From Xiphydria camelus (lineage: Eukaryota; Arthropoda; Insecta; Hymenoptera; Xiphydriidae), in contig OY783196.1 of assembly GCA_963678675.1 (NCBI GenBank), positions 22,918,827-22,982,826 of the forward strand: a stretch of 64,000 nt of DNA. The letters are read 5' to 3'. Each line of letters begins with the position of its first letter. Within the stretch, counting starts at the first letter, position 1. The notes beneath the pieces are model-generated. The model was not told the DNA's origin, ran no database searches, and saw nothing but the letters and a program-made list of their open reading frames with translations. The position numbers were made by a program, and so were the translations under genes. Shown here one piece after another: positions 48,884 through 60,462 of this stretch.

Positions 48884-48905
48884 GGGGGGGGGGGGGGGGG
48901 GGGGG
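48884..48905. repeat. G22 homopolymer
   Basis: Twenty-two consecutive G, the longest homopolymer in the window. Capable of G-quadruplex formation and prone to assembly length errors. Confidence 0.95.
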
Positions 48906-49993
48906 TTGCGAGGGCACGTCAGAATCAAAACCGTCCCGATAAAAACATAATTAATCGACGTGATTCCGAGAGAACCCTTTGCTTTTCCGTGCGACGGAGG
49001 AGCATTCATCACGGCGCCGTTTAGGATGTCTTTTTTGGCCGCGGGGAGGTGTCGCGTCGCGAGCGCGCGCTACCCCTTTGTGCGGCGCGCTCGCGCCCGC
49101 CGCGGGCGGCTGCCGCCGTCGCCTCGAAATTTTCCCGGAAAATAAATAAGAAATCGTGCGGTGTGGGCGGGAGCTTCCTGAATTTCTGCACGCCACCAGC
49201 GCCACCCTTGCCCGCAAAAAGACGAGCCATAAATAAAACCTCGAAAAAATTGAAAGCTTAAAAGCACGATAAATAACACGGCGAAGCCTAATGTTGCATG
49301 AATGCGATAAGCCACCTTCGGGATTCCGTTAGGTAGACAGGGTTCGATATCAGGTGAACGCCACTCACCTCCCCTACGGCTCTAAATAAATAGCGGCAGA
49401 TACGTAAGCTCGCGCCCCTTTGTATGCGTCACGTCGCCGCTGCACCGACGCGTGCTTCGCGAGGGTGCATCGGCGCGTAAATGGTTGACCCAGCGATTAG
49501 TCGCGCTGGTATGGTAATTTTTGTCGAACTTATGTCTGTGATAAGCGTATTGGGAAGGTATAATAAAAAAATGTTGGGCTGATTTTTGACGATAAAGGCA
49601 ATCGTAGTATGAATTTTCTGAAGTAGTTGAAGTCAGATTTCCATTATTTAGAGGAGATAAAAGAAAACCAGTTCTTGGATCGGGACTCGAAATACTTTAA
49701 TCTCAGTACTAATCACCAAGCTTTATAGAAATTAGCGATCATAATTTGGTCTCGGGTGTACCTTATCGTGACTGAAGCATATAGCGATAAGAGGAGCCTT
49801 TCCTGCACATATGACACACGTTTAAAAACAATTTGAAATAATATCTAACAACTCGTTCCACTTGACTCGAATCGTTCGTCGTCGAATTCGGACGAGAACA
49901 AAATTCCACTGTACCTATAGTTCAACTGTACCACGATCTACCTCGGATGAAATTAATGAATTTTAATAAGGAACATCGATCGCCCTCCCCTGT

Positions 49994-50025
<32 letters not shown>

Positions 50026-50030
50026 CGCCG
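49994..50030. repeat. (GTC)n then (CCG)n trinucleotide repeats
   Basis: About 23 bases of GTC repeat followed by about 13 bases of CCG repeat. A short-lived frame would encode homopolymers, but no gene is supported. Confidence 0.9.
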
Positions 50031-51138
50031 TCCCGCGAGCCGTGGAATAAATTAAATTCCCTAACGCGCAGCGAAAAAGTTTCTTCGTCGACGTCCGACT
50101 CCTGCGCAGCCTACTGCCTGTAACGTCGATGAGGTCTTCGGCCCCCGAAACGAGCGCGAATCTCTTTTAGCCGCGCGCGCATCGACGAGAACCTTTCGAC
50201 GGCGATGCGTAATCGACTCGCGTCGCGTCGGTAAATATTTCGGATTACTTCGGAGACGAGACGCCACGAAAATATCGCGGAACGGGGTGCGCGTATAGCT
50301 ACGCGAACGCCGCGCTAGCTGCCTCTCGAACTCGCGCATTACTTTCCCACTTTCTCGCCCGATGAATAGGGTGGGTACAAGCGGCACTGCGGGAGGGGGC
50401 GGAGAAGAGTTTATAAGTTGGTAATTTGGGGCGCGGAACACGTACGCGCGCTGGGCTCAGATCTTTGCGGTGCCGAAATAAATCAACCACCTACGTCCCC
50501 TCCTCCGCCCTCCACCGATCCACGTCCCCGCCGCGGCGTCCCCTCCTCGATCTCCACACAGGCTGCGGTTATTTATTTGAGAATTACCGCCGCTTATTAT
50601 AAGTCCCTCTTTATTCTCCGCGGCGTGGCGGCGTGCGGAGAACAGATTTTCCCGTGATTTAATGAAGAGTCGCGGACGCGGCGGCGGAGCCGCGACCTCC
50701 AACCGCCAAGATCTACCGCGCGCGCGTTCCTCCCGAATGCCGAGGGGACTGGCGGCCTCGGAGCGAACCGGGGAATCCCCGGTTTCACCCGCGGGCGAGA
50801 GCCAGCGGCGCCGGCCGCCGATCCGTTTGGTCCTGGCTCCTGGCATCGAATGTCGGATAGAGGAAACGCGGCATCTCCGGTATGGACTAAAAGTAGCCTG
50901 CGCGCGCGCGTTAGAACCCTCCCTCGGGGGTGTGGTCACCCCCTTAGTACCTAGCCCGGAGAATCTCGGCCGAATTAAGAATCGACCGGTGTGATATTGT
51001 CTCGCGCGAATTTTTTCTTTTAAGGGTGGGATTAGTTTTAGGGTCGAAACGCTTGGAAATTCGAAATCGGTTTAGTGGCCCTTTCGGCGAAGCATTCGTA
51101 CGTTCCCACGGGTATTTCGCGCGAAATCGAATGTGATG

Positions 51139-51350
51139 ACCATGATTTAACTAAATACCTATGTACTTGGTTCTTATTTTTACTCTTTGACAAATCAAGA
51201 TTTTACGTTTAAATATAATAATTTATCATATTTTTTAAATTACTTCCATTCGAGGGTTTATAGCCTTTACGTCGAACGCTTTAAATATTCGATGGATCGA
51301 CGCACAGAGTAGGCTGATGTCACTTTCCGAGAAATTTTGGAAGATCGTTT
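51139..51350 (+). repeat. Tandem duplication, unit 1
   Basis: Begins ACCATGATTTAACTAAATAC and continues through TTGGTTCTTA, ATCAAGATTTTACGTTTA, TTTACGTCGAACGC and TTTCCGAGAAATTT. The same order recurs in unit 2 at 51391. Unit 1 has no foldback insertion and represents the empty arrangement. Confidence 0.8.
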
Positions 51351-51390
51351 GAGCGGTTTAAAGATCGGTATCATAATGACTTAATTAAAA

Positions 51391-51794
51391 ACCATGATTT
51401 AAAACTAGATACTCTTGGTTCTTAATTGTAACCTTTGGCGGATCAAAATCCTGCATTTACATAGATATCACAATTTATCACATGTTTTGAAATAGGGGTT
51501 GATCGAAGCGAATCGGATCATAGATCCATATTTCTTAAATCGTTTTCAAAATGACCATTTCGATTATTCGTATTACTTCGTTCCTCTCCAAAAAAAGTAA
51601 TACGAACAATCGAAATGCTCACTTTCACCACGATCTAAGAGATATGAATCTGTGATCCGATTCGCCTTGTGTTCCGACTCGCCTTGACCTACCCTACTTG
51701 CATCCGAAGAGAACGGAGTTCACGTCGAACGCCCCAGATATTCAATCGATCGAGGCGCAGAGTAAACTGCCGTCAATTTCCGAGAAATTTCTAG
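51391..51794 (+). repeat. Tandem duplication, unit 2 (carries an insertion)
   Basis: Repeats unit 1 (ACCATGATTTAAAACTAGAT, TTGGTTCTTA, ATCAAAATCCTGCATTTA, TTCACGTCGAACGC, TTTCCGAGAAATTT) 252 bases downstream. It is interrupted at 51495-51694 by a family G foldback. Overall similarity is moderate, so the duplication is not recent. Confidence 0.8.
51495..51694. mobile_element. Foldback element, family G, copy 2
   Basis: The inverted arms contain AAGCGAATCGGATCATAG and CATATTTCTTAAATCG, mirrored at the right. TA lies on both sides (51493-51494, 51695-51696). It belongs to the same family and is close to the same length as 4559-4760. The tandem unit 1 lacks it. Confidence 0.85.
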
Positions 51795-52509
51795 AAATAA
51801 GAAGAAGTAGATATCGATCGCCAAAGACAACGCGATACCGTTCGATCTCTCGAACGCGAAGCGCGGCGCGCGAGGCAACGAAAGACCGGACAATACTTTT
51901 ACGCGAATCGCACCGAGCGTACGTGATCGCGCATTGAATCTCATTGGCGATAGCCGCGAGTGGTGGGTAATATATCCAGTGCAGTCAGCCTCCCTCCCCC
52001 TCTCCTCGTGTTTCCCCACTTCCACCCCCGCACCACCCCCAGCGTGCGGCCATATTGTGCGAAGCTTTGTTCGAACGGTGACGGGGTCACATTAATCTGT
52101 CTCTCACCCCTTCTGCATACACCGTATCCCGGCATACGACGTACGGTCCTGTGCTCAATGGTGACCGCGCAGGTATATACCTAATCTCCAGAAGCTATAC
52201 GACGTTGTATCCACGGTACCGGTCGATCGTAGATCCTCGGCTCTTCCGAAACTCCAACTGCCCGTAGGTCCAGTGGGTACGTATATTTCGCGATAACCTA
52301 GGCTGTCTGCTTAGTAGTAACAGTCGGAGATGATGGAATTATCGATAACGTACATCAGGAGCTAGTAGACATAATTTTCTTCGTGGAAAATATATTTTAT
52401 CTCTGAGTGTGTCGATTGAAAATATTGAAAATACTACTATATTCAAATTCATACGAGTAATCAAAATATGATCAGAATCTGCTTTTTGAACGTACGGCAG
52501 CTTTGTGGG
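51795..52509. other. Mixed spacer, no supported gene
   Basis: No element ends, exon or RNA gene recognised. Confidence 0.4.
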
Positions 52510-52511
52510 TA

Positions 52512-52762
52512 CACGGAGAAAAGAGTATATTAATCACTGTTCTACCAGATAATAGATTTAACATTTTGGGGAAACTATTGCGTTCATTGCTCTACCGTAT
52601 GACAACAGTTGACATACGTTTAATGAAGTTCACTAGATGTATGTCGATTGTTGTCATACAGTTGAGCAATAAACGCAATACTTTCCCTAAAATGTCAAAC
52701 CAGTATCCCATCCACCATGTATTATCCAGTATAACAGTTAATAGTATACTCTCCTCTCTGTG
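52512..52762. mobile_element. CACGGAG foldback, family D, copy 1 (251 bp)
   Basis: The ends CACGGAGAAAAGAGTATATT and TATACTCTCCTCTCTGTG are inverted, and the arms pair nearly to the centre (TTGACATACGTTTAATGAAG with its mirror around 52630). TA lies on the left (52510-52511) and CA on the right. A second copy lies at 53439-53700. No coding capacity. Confidence 0.82.
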
Positions 52763-53134
52763 CACCGAGAGATTTCCATAAATCAATAGTATACAGGACA
52801 TGAAGTATTTCTCTTACGAGTGTATTGAAATACGTCTACAGTCTTGGGAGTCATCGAAATGATCAACCCATAATTGAAAAGAAAGAAAAAACAGAAACAG
52901 AGAGGATAGTATAAATGTACGGAGAGAAAGAGGTTACGCGAAAAGGAGGCCGGCTGCGGAGTAGCGAGCGGCAAGTGAGTGGAATAACAAAACGAGAAAT
53001 GGAACAAGACGGAAGAAAGCGCGGTACGAGCCGCAGATGGGACAGCGGAGATAAAAGAAAACAAACGAGGGAGAACGGAACGGCAACACTTTGATAGTTT
53101 TGGTCTTTTATGGAAAAGTCTCGGTATCTAAAAG

Positions 53135-53149
53135 ACGCGCGCGCGCGCG
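53135..53149. repeat. (CG)n run
   Basis: Fifteen bases of alternating CG. Confidence 0.85.
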
Positions 53150-53438
53150 GGGCTATGCATTCGATATGAATTATGGTCACACTTTCTGCGGGCGCGAAAA
53201 TATTGACTTGCGGGTAGCGCTCGAATTCATCCCTCTTCAAGTAATTTCGCTTAGAGAGACTTCACAATGAGATGAAAAATTACGCGTACGATGTGGCTAT
53301 GTACAATACGTATCTCTTCGTCTCTCTCATTCAATTGCAAAAATAGAAACGGCTACGTCACGTTGAACTCATCCTTGGAACTGAAATATGCTTGGAATAT
53401 TTTTACTCACTCCGCGAAGTCATGCAAAAAAGTACCTA

Positions 53439-53700
53439 TATGGAGAGAAGAGTATTTTTAATCTCTATTGTATATATATATATATATGTTATATATATTA
53501 GATGATAGATTTGACATCTTTGGAAGGGTGTTGCTTTCATTCCTCAACTGTATGAGAACAATTGACACATATCTAGTGAACTTCACTTGACGTACGTCAA
53601 TTGTTGTGATACAGTTGAGCAATTAACGCAATACCTTTCCCAAAATGTCAAATCTATTATCTAGTATAACAGGTAACACAGGTACACTCTTCTCTCTGTG
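53439..53700. mobile_element. Foldback, family D, copy 2 (262 bp)
   Basis: The arms AGAGAAGAGTATTTTTAATC and GTACACTCTTCTCTCTGTG are inverted, and the interior shares CAATTGACACATATC...GTTGAGCAATTAACGCAATA with the copy at 52512. TA lies at 53437-53438 and 53701-53702. A TA microsatellite has expanded in the left arm (about 53470-53499). Confidence 0.82.
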
Positions 53701-53702
53701 TA

Positions 53703-53926
53703 CGAGTACTTCCGGTACCACGGATTCTGTCGCTGGTAACTTTTCAAAATATTATTTTTAAACGTACTAGTCAATAGATAATTAAATCTTATGCTTTTAT
53801 TAACTATGGTGGCATTTTCCCTGTCTAATGAAAAAAAATTACACGAGAATTAAATGTTCACTGGTTGGTACGTTTAAAAATGACATTTCAAAAAGCCACC
53901 AGCAACAGAATCCGTAACGTCGAGAG
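53703..53926. mobile_element. Second foldback abutting family D copy 2
   Basis: The arms contain CGGATTCTGTCGCTGGTAAC and the mirror GCCACCAGCAACAGAATCCG, continuing through TTTTTAAACGTAC on both sides for about 85 bases. It begins directly after the TA at 53701-53702 and is followed by TA at 53927-53928. No coding capacity and no second copy in the window. The outermost bases pair only weakly. Confidence 0.75.
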
Positions 53927-54274
53927 TACATGTTAAAAATTCATTAAAAAAAGTACAGATAGAAAACTGGCGCCACGTGATGTAGATAAATGTATCGCAT
54001 ACACACACCGTTCATATTTTACGTCCGACGATTATCGATCGCAGAGCAATTCGTCACAAAAATTCTTTTCTCCACTGATTGATAAAAAAAGAAGTAACCG
54101 ATCACCTGCATCTTCCCATGCAAAACAACGCGCGGCGCAACCCGATGGGGGATTAGGTATAATCGCCGCAAAAAAGAGCGCCTTCGACAAACCGAATCCG
54201 CCAACTCAATCCTCCCTTTAACCTCGCCCCCTAATCGGCTCGCACGGTCATAAACGATTAAGCGAAATCCGTAT

Positions 54275-54794
54275 CCCACGTGCGATAATCGTACCAACAA
54301 ATGATATCGCCGATACGCAATCATCGTTAAACCTCTTTGCGAGCGAACGAGCGTAAGCTTTCGTATTTATTATGATAGTTATAATTCGCCGGTTATACGC
54401 CCCGCTCTGTCGCCCGTTCAATGGGGATCAGCGACGCTTTCCTGACGGTGCGCTGCGGACTTACCGAACTGTCGGGATGGTATTACTGTCGTGTTTCAGG
54501 TGTACGCGGTAAATTTGACGGCGGTGCGTGTCATTGTTCGTCGATCGTGTGCTCACCGATTCGCCGAATCCCCGGGATTAACGGTGTTTACGATACGGGC
54601 GCCTTTACCACTCTTGTCAGATACGCGAATTCGAACGAATCCACATACGCGCGGTAGCTGCCGAATGCGTTATCGATTTTCGTGCGAGGAGTAAGGCTAG
54701 ACTCGATCGACTTTGACCGAAATCTCGATATATGTCGGTGTTCATGAATAATTGAAGAACAAATATACCGCAGCGAATCAAAATTAGAATGAAG
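54275..54794. other. Mixed spacer, no supported gene
   Basis: Small chance frames only (78 and 67 codons). Confidence 0.4.
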
Positions 54795-54796
54795 TA

Positions 54797-55050
54797 CACG
54801 GAAAAAAAGGATTTTGCCATCTTGGTAAAACTAGGTTTTCGCTGAGAACTCTCTTATCGTGATAAAAATATTATCTGTGACACACAAATATTATTTGTGG
54901 CAGCAAAAGATATGTCCAATAGCAGTAAAAACTTCACTGTGATCGCGGTTGCATTTGCTATTATATAGGACATATCTTTTGCTACCACAGATAATATTTT
55001 TGTCACGACAACAAAAGGTTCTGTTAAGACTGCCAAATTCCCCCACTTCC
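54797..55050. mobile_element. CACGGAA foldback, family H, copy 1
   Basis: The left end after TA is CACGGAAAAAAAGGATTTTG. The arms pair AAAATATTATCTGTG with CACAGATAATATTTT and AGCAAAAGATATGTCC with GGACATATCTTTTGCT. The right terminus is eroded (AAATTCCCCCACTTCCC in place of ATTTTTTTCCGTG). Same family as 57319-57606. Confidence 0.72.
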
Positions 55051-56686
55051 CTGGACCATCGAAAAAGCACAGCAACGGTTCTCCTCGACATACTGACAAC
55101 GTTTACAAAGCCACGCTCGATTTGACAGGCAGGCGCGAATCGTACTCTCGATTGCCAATGGGAGACGTACTCTGCAATCGACTTTCCGCCACTGCGGTAT
55201 GAGGCGTCGCGACGGAGACTTCATCGCGCAAGTAAGCGAGATCCTGAACGCGTTGAGGTTTCTACGTCGCATAGGGAAAATTAGAAATCACCTCTTCCCG
55301 AGGAGCTCGTTCGAATGTAACATCCTCTCGATGGCTCGATGGACACACAGTGAAGGAAGCCGAAGCGGGGGCTGCGCACGCATTCGTGTTTCGAGTTTCG
55401 AGACATCGCTCGCGTTGTATCGTGGCTGTATCGATTCACTCCCCACCAACGTCCTCTTCGGCACCCTGGTGGGGATGAGGGGTGGAAGTCCGTTGCACAC
55501 GAGGCGGAATTTCGTGGCTTTCGAAAAGACGTTCTTTCGAGAAGCAAACGTTGGTTGAAACGAATTATTCTTTATTTGTTTTTTACCGTAACATTCGTTT
55601 TGACAATTTTTGAGGAGAATGATATCATGGCTGCTTTTATCATTGATCTAAAGCTCGAATAATGATCAGCAGCATGATTAGTACGCGTAAAATAGTTTCG
55701 GTATGCAGATTCTTGAACGAGATCACAAAATTTACTATCGACGAAACGAATACCGTTCAAAAATTTCACAGCAGCGTCGAGTATTTTGCGATCGCAAGCT
55801 TCTCTAAAGAGCTCAAAAGAGAAATATCGCGCGGTGTAACGTTGGCTTGTACACGCTTCTCCCACTCCTTGCTTTCAACCCCCTATTTCCCTCTCTCGCG
55901 AACCTCCCCTGCAACCCCTTGAAGCTCTAGTCGCCTCGATAGTTGGAGCGCCATCCGAGCGATGGCGCAACGCTGCGCTTTTCGCGGACAACCCTTCCGG
56001 AGCTGCCACCCCTGCGTCGATAAGGTGGAAACTCCGGCGTGGAAAATTCGGCGTTTTCCCGCAGAACGCCACCGCAACTCTCCCCCAGGAGTGAAAAGCG
56101 GCGATGATGCTATCGGCGAAGAGGAAGGAAGAAGCCAACAGCAACGCGCGGAGAAGCGGTATTTCTCCGATAATTTCTGAGCGACGTAGCGGCGGCTCGG
56201 CTCGGTTTGCAGAGAGCGAAGCGTGACCAGAACGATAGTATCGCGATTCGACGTCGCGATATGCGTCCGCGGAGCCATTTTATTTTCCAGTTTAAAATGT
56301 AAAGCACCGGGAATTTCACGAATTACACGCGAGCGCGAATACTAGCCGTACAAAGTACGATTCCTCCCCTCGAAATTCCAGCCGACGGACGGTTAAATTT
56401 ACGAGCGAGACCGAGGCTCGACTGCCGTGCGACTGCTCGATCTTGCAATCGGTCAAGGGCGCGCTCTATACGAGCGTCTCGCGCGCAAGAATTGAATGAC
56501 GCGCGACGCCTCGCGCACGCGTGCTCTCTGAATAGACTCTTTAACTCTCGGTCGAAGAAAAACACACTCGACGCGCGGCGCCGCGTTTGACAAGGTAACT
56601 GTCTCAATAGCAGGGCACGTCCTGGTAGCAGGCATACATATTTGAGGGGATAGTTTAAATTATTGAATGGGATAAAAAGGAACGAT
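55051..56686. other. GC-rich to mixed spacer, no supported gene
   Basis: Chance frames up to 171 codons (56323-56838, -) run into the next transposable element. No recognised exon. Confidence 0.4.
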
Positions 56687-56688
56687 TG

Positions 56689-57277
56689 CACTGAGAAAAA
56701 TAACCGGGTCAATTTGACCAGCCTGCCAGAAATATAATGTAAATTTTGCAGCACCTTTATAGGAACCTGGATCATGGCGTAGAGTAACTGTATGTATTTT
56801 ATGAGTCCTTTCTCGACACTGTCATTTATGTAATTCAATGATGAAATTGTGTTTCGGAAACAATAAGTAAATTTTAGACATTACTGTGATACGATAAGTT
56901 AAGTTTTGCGTGAAGTTGTTACCTTAATTATATTTCAATCACGGTATGATCTAAATTTGATGTATCGCTTGCAATTTACAATTGTAACAAACTATTTCCG
57001 TTAACTTGGCATCAAAGTCAAGAAAATTTAAAGGAGCTTTAACTTGACGCGCATGGCCGTGAATCAGAAATGTCTGACTGGAAAAATCCTGAAGACTATA
57101 ACCAAACCATTTGGTGAAATATGGACCCTCCATCTGTTTGGCTGAAATGCCGATTTTTTTGTTAGAATAACTAGATATATAGCTAGAGTTACTAACTCTG
57201 TGTAGTTAGAATAACTAGACTCGTTTAACCGCATACGTTTTGTCATTTTAACTAATAATAAGTTATTTTTCTCAGTG
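56689..57277 (+). mobile_element. CACTGAG element, family C, copy 2 (589 bp)
   Basis: The ends CACTGAGAAAAATAAC and TTATTTTTCTCAGTG border family C sequence: GGTCAATTTGACCAG, AATCCTGAAGA, GGTGAAATATGGACCCTC, then TAGTTAGAATAACTAGA subrepeats and CATTTTAACTAATAA. A block of about 350 bases (56724-57077) between the first two words is absent from the copies at 45873 and 59349 and is probably an insertion. TA follows on the right (57278-57279) and TG precedes on the left. Confidence 0.78.
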
Positions 57278-57318
57278 TAGTGGAAAAAAATGTTTAATAA
57301 ATCACATGGATGTATATA

Positions 57319-57606
57319 CACGGAACAAATTGTTTTGCAATCTTAGCAAAACTAGATTTTGCTGAGAACTTTTTGCTGTCATAAGAAAAATATTATCTAT
57401 GGCAGCAAAAGGTATGTCCAATAATAGTAAATGTAACTGCAATCACTTCTTTTGAATTTTTTTCAATTTGCTATCCCATTAAATATCTGTACTCTCTCTA
57501 CTGTTGGATATATCTGTTGTGTTGCCACGTATAATATTTTCACGCTGGCAACAAGTTCTCATCGAAACTTAGTTTCGCTACGTCTGCAAAATCATTTTTT
57601 TCCGTG
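57319..57606. mobile_element. CACGGAA foldback, family H, copy 2 (288 bp)
   Basis: The ends CACGGAACAAATTGTTTTGC and CAAAATCATTTTTTTCCGTG are inverted. Inner blocks AAAATATTATCTATGGCAGC and AAAGGTATGTCCAATA match the 54797 copy. TA lies on the left (57317-57318) and CA on the right. It sits only 42 bases after the family C element. Confidence 0.8.
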
Positions 57607-57608
57607 CA

Positions 57609-59346
57609 GTAAGAATCCTGAGTAAAATCTGCCGTATGAATTTTTATACCTGTACGTATACCGGACTTAGCCATCCCTTTACCTTGATTCAAACGTACGA
57701 TAGTTCCCCTACGCGATAATTGGAATTTGGAAACACAGGCGCGACGAACGTTATCGGGATTCCGAAAGTGCGACGCAACCGACGTAGGGTAGAATTATTA
57801 TCACGGGAGCGCCGTGAAGTAATTACCAAATATAATTTCTTGGAGCTATCTGTTCGTCGATCTCCATCTAAATCAAAGCTGTACACAAGTTGTCACATAC
57901 CGGTTTGAGTTGCATTTAATCATTGTCAAGCCACCCCTTTCTCGTTCTCCCTCTTCTCCACCTCTTCCCTTTCTCTCTCTCTCTCCCTCGCGCGCACACA
58001 CACTTCCAGATGCCGCGCGTCTTCGCGTCAACCCCCATCGGCTCTCGCTCTCGACTGCTCTTTCCGAGTTTCTCCCTCTCCCGCGGGTTTATACGCGTTA
58101 CGTGAGCCCGTTGTTTGCACTTAGTGACACCCGCGGACGAATATCATATCGCGTGCGATACCTATCTCGCCAAAGCTATGCTAAAGTGTGCTGCTTTGTA
58201 TTGCGCCCCACGCGGAGAGAGTCGCGGCCAGCCCTCCTTTCCCGCGTACACGATCCCGCGCATCGTGTAGTACGCATACGCGTCCGCGCGGTACGAGGGT
58301 ATAACTACTGTGCTCGCGCGTCCGCGATAACGAAGGGACGCGAGGCCTCGTTTCGTGACGGCGAATAGCCTCGTTGTCCGAGGAACGGAGTTGTAAAAGT
58401 ATTAGCACCTCCGACCTCGCGTCGTTTCGCCGCGAGCGAGAACCGGATGAGCGTCGGGGGGCTGTAAACCTCGAGTGGACGCTCGAAAGACGACGGCGAC
58501 ATCCCCTTGAATTTTCCGTCGGTTCGACGCGCATGGCGAGTCGCGTGACCGGCGTCGATCGACGAGCGCGAAGACACGCTTTGCGTTGCGCGTGCGCGCG
58601 CGTCTTCAGAGCGTACGGTGCCCACGAGGAGCGTACCGCGATAAGGTGTTCCCTCGCGGTGTGGGTACGGCATAGTGGTCCGACCTACGACCTAAGACGC
58701 GAAGGTAGCCGATGCGTTAAAGGCGGATTTAATATAGGAGCAACCGGAGCCCCGAGAGTCTCCGTCCCGTTTCGCAAGGGTTCGCTCGCAGCCCTTTGAC
58801 GGGCGGACACACCGGGGAAACTATTGGACCCACCCTCGAACGGAACGCGACTGAGCTTCTCGTCGTCGTCGAACCGAACGAATTCGACCGTGTCGCAAAG
58901 CAGCTCGACCCAACGCGGGTCAGGATTTTTCCTTCGGGAACCTCGCGCGGACCTTTCCGATAAACAATCTTATCGAGCATTCCGAAAACTCTTCGTTCCT
59001 ATTTCACAGGATGGTATTTTGCGAAGACTTTGAAAATTTGACGAGGGGTATTCCGTCACGTACGGGGTTGTTTTCTTGGTAATAAGACGCGTTTTGAAAT
59101 TTCACAAGATCCTTTGAAAATCTTACTGATCGTTCCGAAAATTGAAGAGGCTCTTGACGTACTACTTGCATTCAGATTTCTGCCGCATTTTTATGCCGAA
59201 GTCGTGATTCCAGAGTACCTACTTCTGATAACATTGTTCATTATCCGCAGCAGTATATTATCGGCTAAAATTTTTCACGGAAGTTTCAGATATCAATTTC
59301 TATCGATCGTATTTAAGAAACTAATTTGCCACATGTGGCTCACAAA
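57609..59346. other. Mostly GC-rich spacer, no supported gene
   Basis: Chance frames up to 152 codons lie in CpG- and TC-rich DNA on both strands. No recognised exon or RNA gene. Confidence 0.4.
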
Positions 59347-59348
59347 TA

Positions 59349-59568
59349 TACGGAGAAAAATAATTTAATTGATTTAACCGAAATCCTGGAGATGATGATC
59401 AAATCGTTTGGTGAAATATGGACCCTCTCCGTTTGTTTGGTTAAATTGACCAATTTTTGGTTGGAATAACTAAACGTGTTTAACAGTTGTAGATGCATTT
59501 TGTCATTTTAACCTAATTACCTACCCTACACATCGATCGTAATTTTCAAACAATTTTTTTCTCCACTG
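59349..59568 (+). mobile_element. Family C element, copy 3 (about 220 bp)
   Basis: Begins TACGGAGAAAAATAATT after TA and keeps the family order AAATCCTGGAGATGATGA, GGTGAAATATGGACCCTC, AATTGACCAATTTTTGG, GGAATAACTAAACGTGTTTA and CATTTTAACCTAATTA. It ends near TTTTTTTCTCCACTG, where the right terminus is degenerate. Shorter in the subrepeat region than copies 1 and 2. Confidence 0.72.
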
Positions 59569-60110
59569 GTCTCCAGCATAAACTCCGTCAAACAGACATC
59601 GAAACAATTACACGCCGTATCGTCATTCACGTCGATCCCGTTGTTAGAACAATAGATATACTCATATTCAGTTTATATCCATACAATAATATTATGGTGT
59701 GTACACGATGGTAGATATTTGGTCTATTTGTAGATCGGGTGCATCGGTAGATCATGGCGTGCGATTGCACCATATCGCGGGCTCCGCGCTCACGTGAAGG
59801 GGTACCTATGTACCTACGTATACAGAGGTGGAATACGTGTACCCGCGAAGTTGTTTAGGGTGGGAGCCCCCGTACATCGGACGGCGGCGGTGCGGCTTGT
59901 AAAATCTACCCTGTGAAATATTTTACACGTTTTTCCCGGTGGCACACAGGAATGTAAAGTACACGTATGTGATAGCGAGGTGCGGGCGTGGGTAGGGGCC
60001 ACGGGGGCGGGAGGGGGTGCTGGTTGGCAGGTCGTAGGGAGTGCGTGCTTCACGCGACACCGCGATCCCCACCCCAGCGCGGCAAAAACCCCCGCTAAGT
60101 CATTACTATT
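59569..60110. other. Spacer without recognised feature
   Basis: Mixed to GC-rich DNA; no exon or repeat ends recognised. Confidence 0.35.
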
Positions 60111-60174
60111 AATAACCAGACAGAAAGAACACCGAGACAGGGCGTGTTATTATTCATAATGATGTGATTCATTT

Positions 60175-60290
60175 CCAACGCGGCTCTCCGCGTTTTCTCT
60201 CTAATAAGTCGCGCGCGAATCGCGTACACACCCGCGTATGCAAATATTAGCCGCGACGACGAGGTCGATTATCGCCCGTTTAGGCCGTTT
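60175..60290 (+). repeat. Dispersed duplicate segment, copy 1 of 3
   Basis: Contains TAATAAGTCGCGCGCGAATC, GCGTATGCAAATATTAGCC and GACGAGGTCGATTATCGCCC followed by GTTTAGG. Related segments occur at 61610-61740 and 62840-62940. This copy is the most GC-rich. Confidence 0.65.
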
Positions 60291-60462
60291 GGAGTTAGAG
60301 CGAAGAAATAATCGGGCGATGTGTCTTGGCCTCGCGACAAGTTTGTTGGAAATTTGACGTTCGAAATTGGAATCAATCGTGAAACGCGAATTTCATCACA
60401 ATCTGAAATGTTAGAGTCGAACGAAAATGCTCTTCGATGACATTTGAAGCTGTTTTGCATAG

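Larger units (their letters stand above)
48405..51138. other. GC-rich spacer with G run and trinucleotide repeat
   Basis: CpG-rich DNA. Frames up to 160 codons overlap on both strands with low-complexity peptides. No exon or RNA gene supported. Confidence 0.4.
53361..54274 (+). repeat. Segmental duplication, copy A
   Basis: From CGTTGAACTCATCCTTGGAA to GCGAAATCCGTAT this matches 61745-62545 in the same orientation: AAGTACCTA, CACGTGATGT.GATAAAT, AACCGATCACCTGCATCTTC, GAGCGCCTTCGACAAACCGA and TTTAACCTCGCCCCCT. Copy A carries two adjacent foldback insertions (53439-53926) absent from copy B. It keeps an unbroken TTAA (54258-54261) where copy B has an insertion. Confidence 0.85.

Noticed and set aside
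49994..50030. Trinucleotide repeat as part of a poly-amino-acid coding exon
   Set aside because: No extended frame with splice signals or a recognisable protein surrounds it.
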